This document shows positions 50,322 through 59,300 of a stretch of 64,000 nucleotides of DNA, piece by piece (position 1 is the stretch's first letter; each line of letters starts with the position of its first letter). Source of the DNA: Planctomycetaceae bacterium. Its GTDB lineage: Bacteria > Planctomycetota > Planctomycetia > Planctomycetales > Planctomycetaceae. The notes below the pieces were generated by a model. That model was given only the letters and a program-made list of their open reading frames with translations. It made no database searches and was not told where the DNA came from. The translations under genes were made by a program, and so were the position numbers. The DNA lies in assembly GCA_028284485.1 (NCBI GenBank), contig JANQRQ010000260.1, positions 1 to 64,000 of the forward strand. Reading direction: 5' to 3'.

Positions 50322-53300
50322 ATGCTGCGGAGTTGGATCCACGAACTGCTGTTTGCACGTTTGTTCAACAGCGATCGGCAGGCTCGCCGACGCGCGAATC
50401 GCCGGCGTGGTATTCGCTATTTCCGAGGTATCAACGCCCCCGAGATTCTGGAAGACCGCACGCTGCTCTCCAACATCGTTGCATCGGGAATCGACGCTCC
50501 CCGCGACTTTGCAGTCGTCGACCTGGATGGCGACGGAAATACCGATGTCGTCTCCGGTTCACTTGCAAACGGCCAATTGCTGTGGTTCGAAAATGACGGC
50601 AGCGGTTCGTTCACTCAGCATCTGATTCATACCGCCCCTTCGGGGATTCATGGCGTGGCTGTTGAAGATGTGGATGACGATAATGATATCGACATCGTGG
50701 TCGCATCGAATGCAGACAACACGGTTGCATGGTATGAAAACGATGGCAGCGAAAACTTCACGCGGCATGTCATAACAACAGCGGCATCGGATGTGCGTAG
50801 CGTCGCGGCTTCCGACTTAGACAACGACGGCGACATTGATGTTTTGAGTGCCTCTCAAGCGGATGATACCGTCGCGTGGTACGAGAATGACGGGTCGGAG
50901 AATTTCACTTCACACGTCATTAGCAATACCGTTGTTGAAGCGGTGAAGGTTAGGGTTGTAGACGTCAACGATGACGGTGACCTGGATGTCATCAGTGCCG
51001 GGGCGCGTGGAAACGTCATCAATTGGCATGAGAACGACGGCAGCGAAAACTTTACCAAGCATATTGTCGATGCGAATGCGCGAGAAGCATTGGATGTCAA
51101 CGCTGTTGATCTCGACGATGATGGTGATGTCGATTTGTTGGGGGCTTCGTCTGACGACGACACGATTGCCTGGTATGAAAACGACGGCAGCGAGAACTTT
51201 ACCAAGCATGTCGTATCCTCCACGTCGGACGGCGCGACATCGGTGAGCTTCCTCGATTTCGATGCGGACGGAGATATCGATATCCTGGGAACTTCGTTCT
51301 TCGATGACACCGTGGCCTGGTTTGAAAACGACGGCAGTGAGAACTTTACCGAGCGGAAGATCACACAGGTTGCGGACGGTCCGTTCGGAGTGCTGCCGGC
51401 CGATATCGACGGGCAATCGCGAACGGACCTCGTCTATTCCGCCTTTTTTGGCGATAGCATTCATTGGTTTGCGAATTTTCCCTTCGATTTCGGCGACGCG
51501 CCGGAACCGTATCCCGTTTTGCTTGAAGACGAAGGTGCACACCATGCAGCGACCGGCCCGACTTTGGGGGCGAATCGCGATGACGAACTCGACGGTGTTG
51601 AGTCGGCTAATGCCGATTCCGACGATACGACTGGTGTACCGGACGACGAAGACGGCATCACATTCGGCACGGTCCGGGTCAGCCAGTTGGATGCGACGGT
51701 AACCGTCAATGTTCAAAGCGCGCCGGGAGGTGCCAAGATCGATGCTTGGATCGACTTCAACCAGGACGGCTTTTGGGGTGGCCCGAACGAGCAAATCTTA
51801 GACAACGTGGATGTTGTCAACGGGAATAACGTGCTGATGTTTGACCTGCCGAATTGGGCGGTCGCCGGGACGACGTTTGCGCGATTTCGATTAAGTACCG
51901 CCGGCGACTTAGGCGTGCAGGGATTCGCAGCCGACGGCGAAGTGGAAGATCATTTGGTGACGATCACGCCTCCTGGCGGGGCAGGCGAAGTTTTCGGAAT
52001 CGAACGCTCAATTAGCAGCGCTGCTTCTTCGCAAACAAAGCTGTACCCGGCGGACGTGGACGGCGATGGCGATCTCGATGTTATCTCCGGTACCTCTCTA
52101 AACGCCATTAACCCGAGAATTCTGTGGTACGAAAACGACGGTAGTCAGGGCTTTACTCAGCATACCATTGTCAGCCAGAGCACGAGTACATCCGGGACGA
52201 GCAGGATCACAGTCGTGGATTTTGATGGCGATGGGGATGTCGACATCGTCGGATACCGAGTTTCGGGTGTGGCCGTTGTGTGGCTCGAAAACGATGGCAG
52301 CGGTACGTTCACACAGAACACAGTGGGCGCGAGTGGGATTGTTCCTTCCGCGACCGTTGATGTGGACAATGACGGGGATCTTGATGTCATCGCTCCCGCT
52401 GATTTACCCGGACCGGGTGACGAGATTTCCTGGTTCGAGAATGATGGATCGCAATCGTTCGCGCAACAAGACGTCGGTACTTTCGATCCAAGCGTGACTT
52501 TTAATATTCCCGTCGATATGGATCGAGATGGCGACGTCGATTTACTGACACTCGATAGCAATTCGAGTTCCAGCATCCTGGTGTGGTACGAGAACGACGG
52601 ATCCAACAATTTCACGGGGAATACGATCGGTTTGCCAACCGATCGCGCAACGCAAATAAGAGCAGTCGACTTCGATTCCGACGGCGACATGGATGTTGCT
52701 TTTACGTCGTTTCTGACAGACAGGATTGGTTGGTGGGAGAACGATGGGAGCCAATCGTTTACCGAGCAAGTCATCAGTACCACAACCAGTTCGCCGTCTG
52801 ATTTCTTCGCCGGCGATTTAGATGGTGATCTCGATGTCGACCTGGTTATCCCGACCTCTGGCGATGGAGTGACCTGGTACGAAAACGACGGCAGCGAGAA
52901 CTTTACTGTGCGACAGATCATTGGCGCAGCATCTGACTTTGCCTCAACCACTGCCGCCGACATCGATGGTGACGGGGACCTCGATGTGATGGCCGTTTCC
53001 AGTGACGACGACAAAGTCGTTTGGTTTGAGAACGTCGGGCTCGACTTCGGTGATGCACCTGCGTCGTATCCGGTAACGCTGGCGGAAGGTGGTGCCGCAC
53101 ATGGGAACTCCGGTCCCCGATTGGGGGCTGCACGAGATGAAGAAGCGGATGGCGTACACTCCGCGAATGCCGATGCCGACGATTTGGATGCTATTCCCGA
53201 CGATGAAGATGGTGTGACATTCGGTTCGATGCAGGTTGGCGAGCTTGGGGCAACCGTGATGATCAATGTGCAGAATGCACCCACGGGTGCCCACGTCGAT

Positions 53301-56300
53301 GCCTGGATCGACTTCGACGGCGACGGGCTGTGGGGGAGTGCCGGCGAACAGATTGCCGATACGTTCGCTGTTGTTAATGGCAACAATGTTCTTTCCTTCG
53401 ACGTGCCGAGTTGGACCACATTTGGTTCGACGTATGCCCGCTTCCGCATTTCAGAAGATGGTGATCTGGGAGTGGGCGGCACGGTCAACAATGGCGAAGT
53501 CGAAGATTACCTGGTGTCGATCACACCGGCAGACGCGCCCGCGCTATACGGTGCGGCCAACTCGATCGGCACCAGCGGCACGCCGTTGGATTTCTTACCG
53601 GCTGACTTTGACCGGGACGGCGATCTGGACTTGCTGGCACTAGATGGCACGCGGCTATATATGTTCACGAACGACGGCAGCCAGAACTACACGCGACAGG
53701 ATTTGCCGCTTTCGGACGGCATGATGGGGGCTGCCGATATCGATGGCGACGGTGATTTAGATGTCGTCGGTGCCGACCATGCCAGTAGTAATATTTACTG
53801 GTTGGAAAACTTGGGGGGGCAGACGTTTGCCAACCTGTCGCCGATCACAGGTAATTTTGTAGCCGCGCGCGATGTGTTCCCAGCCGACTTCGATTTCAAC
53901 GGTGATATCGATTTGGTGATTGCCGCCGACTCACGTGTCAATCAGTACAACAACACGAACGAAGTCTTCACGGAAACGGTGATCACGACTTCCACATCGA
54001 ACGCGACCGGTGTGTTTGTGGCGGACGTCGATGCGGATGGCAGCCTCGATGTTCTCCATTCTTCTTCTAACGACAATAAGATCGGGGTCAACGGAGTCTT
54101 TCAGTTCAACGCGACGGCAGCCCGCCGGGTTCATGCTGCCGATCTCAATTCGGATGGCGATGCGGATGTGATTTCCGTATCCGACAGCGGCATCATCTGG
54201 CAGGACGACGGCATGACGCATACGGTCACCGGCTCCCCAGCATACGACGTTGATGCCGCCGACGTCGACGGTGACGGCGACATGGATCTGGCGGTGGCGC
54301 TGCAGTCAACCATTGTGCTTTACTTGAACAACGGCGCAGGTGTCTTCAGCTCAACCGTTATCGAGAATGCGGCGGCCAACGAGCCATTGGTTGCATTTGC
54401 TGATGTCGATGGCGATGGTGGTTTGGATATTCTGGCGACATTGCCGGGCAACAGCTATGCCTGGTACGCCGCATCGGTGGAAATCGATTACGGCGATGCA
54501 CCGGAATTTTATCCTGTGTTGAAAAGTGAAGACGGTGCCCGGCACTTTGCTGTCGGTCCGCGTTTGGGCGCGGAACGGGACATTGAACCGAATGGCGTGC
54601 ACTCGGCCGGTGCCGATGCGGATGATTTGACCGGTGTGCCCGACGATGAAGACGGTGTCACCTTTGGAACGATCCAGGTCGGGGCGCTTGGTGCTCAAGT
54701 AACCGTAAATGTTCAGAACGCGCCCGCCGGGGCGAAACTCGATGCCTGGGTCGATTTCAACGGCGATGGTTCCTGGGGCGGGCCGGGCGAACAGATCGCC
54801 AGCAGTATTGCGGTTGTTAACGGCGCGAACGTGGTGATGTTCGATGTTCCTGCGACTGCAATATCCGGAACGACCTATTCCCGGTTTCGTTTAAGCACAC
54901 CCGGTGATCTAGGTGTTAGAGGGGCGGCCGCGGACGGCGAGGTCGAAGATCACCAGGTGACGATTCTGTCGCCCACGTTGACGGCTGGTGTCTTCAGTAC
55001 CGAAAACGAGGTTAATGAGGTTAATGATTACGCATTCGGTCCGACTGACGTGTTTCCCATTGATGTAGACGGCGATGGCGACGTGGACACCGTCGGCTCG
55101 TCATCGGGAGACGACAAGATCGCCTGGTACGAAAACGACGGAAGCGAGAGCTTTACTCAACACATCATCAGCACATCTGCCGACGCGGCCTCCAGCGTGT
55201 TTGCAATCGACGTCGATGGGGATGGAGATATCGACGTTCTCAGCGCCTCGCGCGATGACGACAAGATCGCCTGGTACGAAAACGATGGAAGCGAAAACTT
55301 TACGACGCACACGATCAGCACGGCCGCCGATTCGGCCCGCAGTGTGTACGCGATCGATGTGGACGGGGATGGCGACATCGACGTGCTGAGTGCCTCGCTG
55401 TCCGACGATAAGATCGCCTGGTACGAAAACGACGGTAGCGAGAACTTTACCGAGCACACGATTAGCACTTCGGCCGATGCGGCCCAAAGCGTGTTTGCAG
55501 TGGACATCGACGGCGACGGGGATATCGACGTACTGAGCGCGTCGTACGCGGACACCACAATTGCCTGGTACGAAAACGACGGAAGCGAGAATTTTACGTT
55601 TCACCTCGTCGGTCACAACTTTGGCCCCATAGCTGTGTACGCAGAGGATGTCGACGGCGACGGCGACATGGACGTGCTCAGCGCCTCGATGCGAACTGCC
55701 ACGATCGCCTGGTACGAAAACGACGGCAGTCAAAACTTTACGACGCACACGATCAGTCGGAATACCGGATATTTCTCCTACAGTGTTGATGCCGCGGACG
55801 TGGACGGGGATGGCGATATCGACGTCATCAGTTCAGCAGCGTCCAATGATGGGCTATTTTGGCATGAGAACGACGGTAGTGAGAACTTCACCACTCACCG
55901 GATCAATAACCCAGATATTATTAGTGCCCAGAGCGCCGTTGCGGCCGATATCGATGGCGACGGTGACATTGATGTCACAGCGGCGTCGATTCTCGGTGTG
56001 ATCTGGTACGAGAATGATGGCAGCGAAAACTTTGCGGGACACTTTCTCTCAAACAGAGTTGAGGGGCCGAAAAGTACTGTCGCGGCAGATGTGGACGGTG
56101 ACGGCGATCTGGATGTGGTCAGTGCATTCGAAGATGACAACAAGATTGTCTGGTACGAGAATGACGGCAGTCAAAAGTTTACGGAGCACGTGATCAGCAC
56201 GGCCGCCATTTCGGCTCAAGGCGTGTTCGCAGTGGACGTCGATGGTGACGGCGACATCGATGTGCTCAGCGCATCGGAGGACGACGACAAGATCGCCTGG

Positions 56301-59300
56301 TATGAGAATGACGGCAGCGAAAACTTCACGACGCATACGATCAGCACTGACGCCGACAGCGCCAGAAGCGTCTTTGCGGCTGACGTCGATGGCGACGGCG
56401 ATCTGGATGTGCTAAGCGCATCGTCGCGTGACGACAAAATCGCCTGGTACGAGAACGACGGCAGTCAAAATTTTGCAGTACGAAACATCACCACCGACGC
56501 AAATGGGGCCTACAGCGTATTTGCGGCGGACGTGGACGGTGACGGAGATATTGACGTTCTAAGTGCCTTGCGCGACGACGACAAGATTGCGTGGTATGAA
56601 AACGATGGGAGTGAAAACTTCACGCACCACACGATTACCACGTCTGCTGATGGGGTTAGAAGCGTCATTGCGCTGGATGTCGACGGCGACGGTGATATTG
56701 ATGTGCTCAGTGCATCACCGGGCGACGACAAGATCGCCTGGTATGAGAACGACGGAAGCGAGAACTTTACGACGCACACGATCAGCACATCGGCAGATTC
56801 TGTGCTTAGTGCATTTGCGGCGGACTTAGACGGCGACGGCGATACCGACGTGCTTAGCGCGTTTTCTCCGTCAGCTTCTCCCAACACAGTTGCCTGGTAC
56901 CAAAACGATGGGAATGAGAACTTTGCGCTACAAACGATCAGCACGAACGCGATTGGGGCCGAGTATGTTTTTGCAGCCGACTTCGATGACGACGGTGATC
57001 TGGACGTTGTCAGCGGTGCTGTCCTCGATAACATGATCGGGTGGTACGAGAATACGGAAGTGAACCTCGACTTTGGCGATACGCCGGAACCGTATCCCAC
57101 ATTGCTCGCTGAGAACGGGCCACGACACTTCGTGATTGGCCCCCGCCTTGGTGTCGAACGGGATGACGAAGCGGACGGCGTGCACTCAGCGGGTGCCGAT
57201 GCCGACGATTTGACCGGTGTCCCCGACGACGAAGACGGCGTAGCCTTGGGGGCGATCCAAGTCGGCGCGCTTGATGCTCAAGTCACCGTCACCGTGCAGG
57301 ATGCACCTGCCGGGGCCAAGCTCGATGCCTGGATCGACTTCAACGGCGATGGCAGCTGGGGCGGACCGGGAGAGCAGATCGCCTCCAGTCTTGCCGTCGT
57401 TAACGGCGCGAACGTGGTGATGTTCGATGTACCGGCCATTGCGATTTCCGGCACGACCTATGCCCGGTTCCGTTTGAGCAGTGCTGGCGGGCTGGGTGTG
57501 ACCGGTGGGGCGGCTGACGGCGAAGTCGAAGACCACCAAGTCTCAATCGTCACACCGGCGGCGGCGAGCGGCCTCTTCGTCGGTCCGCATACCGTTAGCA
57601 CCAATGCCGATGAGGCCCGTAGTGTCATTGCGGCGGACGTGGACGGTGACGGCGACATGGATATGCTCAGCGCATCGGACAATGACAACAAGATTGCCTG
57701 GTACGAGAACGATGGCAGTCAAAACTTCACGCTTCACACGATCAGCACGGCCGCCAATTCCGCCAAAAGTGTCTTCGCAGTCGATGTGGATGGCGACGGC
57801 GATATCGACGTGCTCAGCGCGTCGAACAACGATGACAAGATTGCCTGGTACGAGAACGACGGCAGCCAGAACTTCACGCTCCACACCATTAGCATGAGTG
57901 CCAACGGCGCCTTTAGCGTGTTTGCGGCCGATGTGGATGGCGACGGCGACACCGACGTGCTCAGCGCGTCCCGCTACGATGACAGGATCGCCTGGTACGA
58001 AAATGATGGCAGTGAAAACTTCACGGCGCACACCATTAGCACTGTAGCCGATGGGGCCAGAAGTGTCTTTGCTTCAGATGTGGATGGTGATGGCGACATC
58101 GACGTGCTCAGCGCGTCCCGGTATATCGACACCATTGCCTGGTACGAGAACGACGGCAGTCAAAACTTCACGACGCACACCATCAGCACGGCGGCCGATG
58201 CGGCTTATAGTGTGTTCGCGGCCGACGTGGATGGAGACGGCGATACGGACGTTCTCAGCGCGTCACTTGGTGATGAAGTTGCCTGGTACGAGAACGACGG
58301 CAGCGAGAACTTTACGCTCCACATCATCAGCACAGCTGCCGATTCCGCCAGAAGTGTGTTTGCGGCTGACGTGGATGGCGACGGCGACACCGATGTGCTT
58401 AGCGCGTCCGGGTATGACGACACGATCGCTTGGTATGAGAACGACGGCAGTGAGAACTTTACGTCCCACACCATCAGCACGACTGCTGATTCCGCCAGAA
58501 GTGTGTTTGCAGCTGACGTGGATGGCGATGGCGATTTGGACGTGCTCAGCGCATCTCAAGATGACGATAAGGTCGCCTGGTACGAGAACCTGACCACTGT
58601 CGATTTTGGTGATGCGCCCTTACCATACCCGGTGACCCTGGCAGAAAATGCAGCGGGACACGGGAATACCGGTCCCAGCTTGGGGCCGAATCGCGATGAC
58701 GAAGCGGACGGTGTGCATTCCGCAAATGCCGATGCCGATGACCTCACCGGCGTGCCCGACGACGAAGATGGCGTGACGTTTGGTACGATTGCGGTCGGGG
58801 CCCTGGATGCCCAGGTGACCGTCAATGTGCAGAATGCACCGGGAGGAGCCCTGCTCGATGCCTGGATTGATTTCAACCAGGACGGCAATTGGGGCGGACC
58901 TGGGGAACAGGTCGCCGCCAGTTTAGCCGTTGTTAACGGCAACAACGTCGTCATGTTCGATGTGCCGGCTTCCGCGATTTCCGGAACGACCTTTGCAAGG
59001 TTCCGCCTGAGTAGTGCCGGAGGACTCGGAGTGCTTGGTTTGGCTTCCGATGGCGAGGTTGAAGACCACGTGCTCACCATCGGGCCGGCGATGATGTCGT
59101 CCGCTTACTACAGCGGCCAAAATGTCATTAGCAACACGGCTGATGCCGCGGTCGCGGTGGCCACCGCCGACCTTGATGGAGACGGCGACCTGGATGTCCT
59201 TAGCACTTCCCTGGTCGATGACACGATCGCCTGGTACGAAAACGATGGATCGCAAAACTTCACAAGACACGTCGTGGGAACGAACTCCGACGGTCCCTTT

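Noticed and set aside
52157-53491. Antisense open frame (about 444 codons) inside giant gene B
   Set aside because: It has the same cause; its product is a low-complexity Ser/Pro/Thr repeat mirror of the coding strand.
57565-58595. CRISPR-like regular DNA repeats
   Set aside because: The spacing of 147 bases, the open reading frame through all units and the absence of short identical direct repeats with unique spacers show that these are coding FG-GAP repeats.
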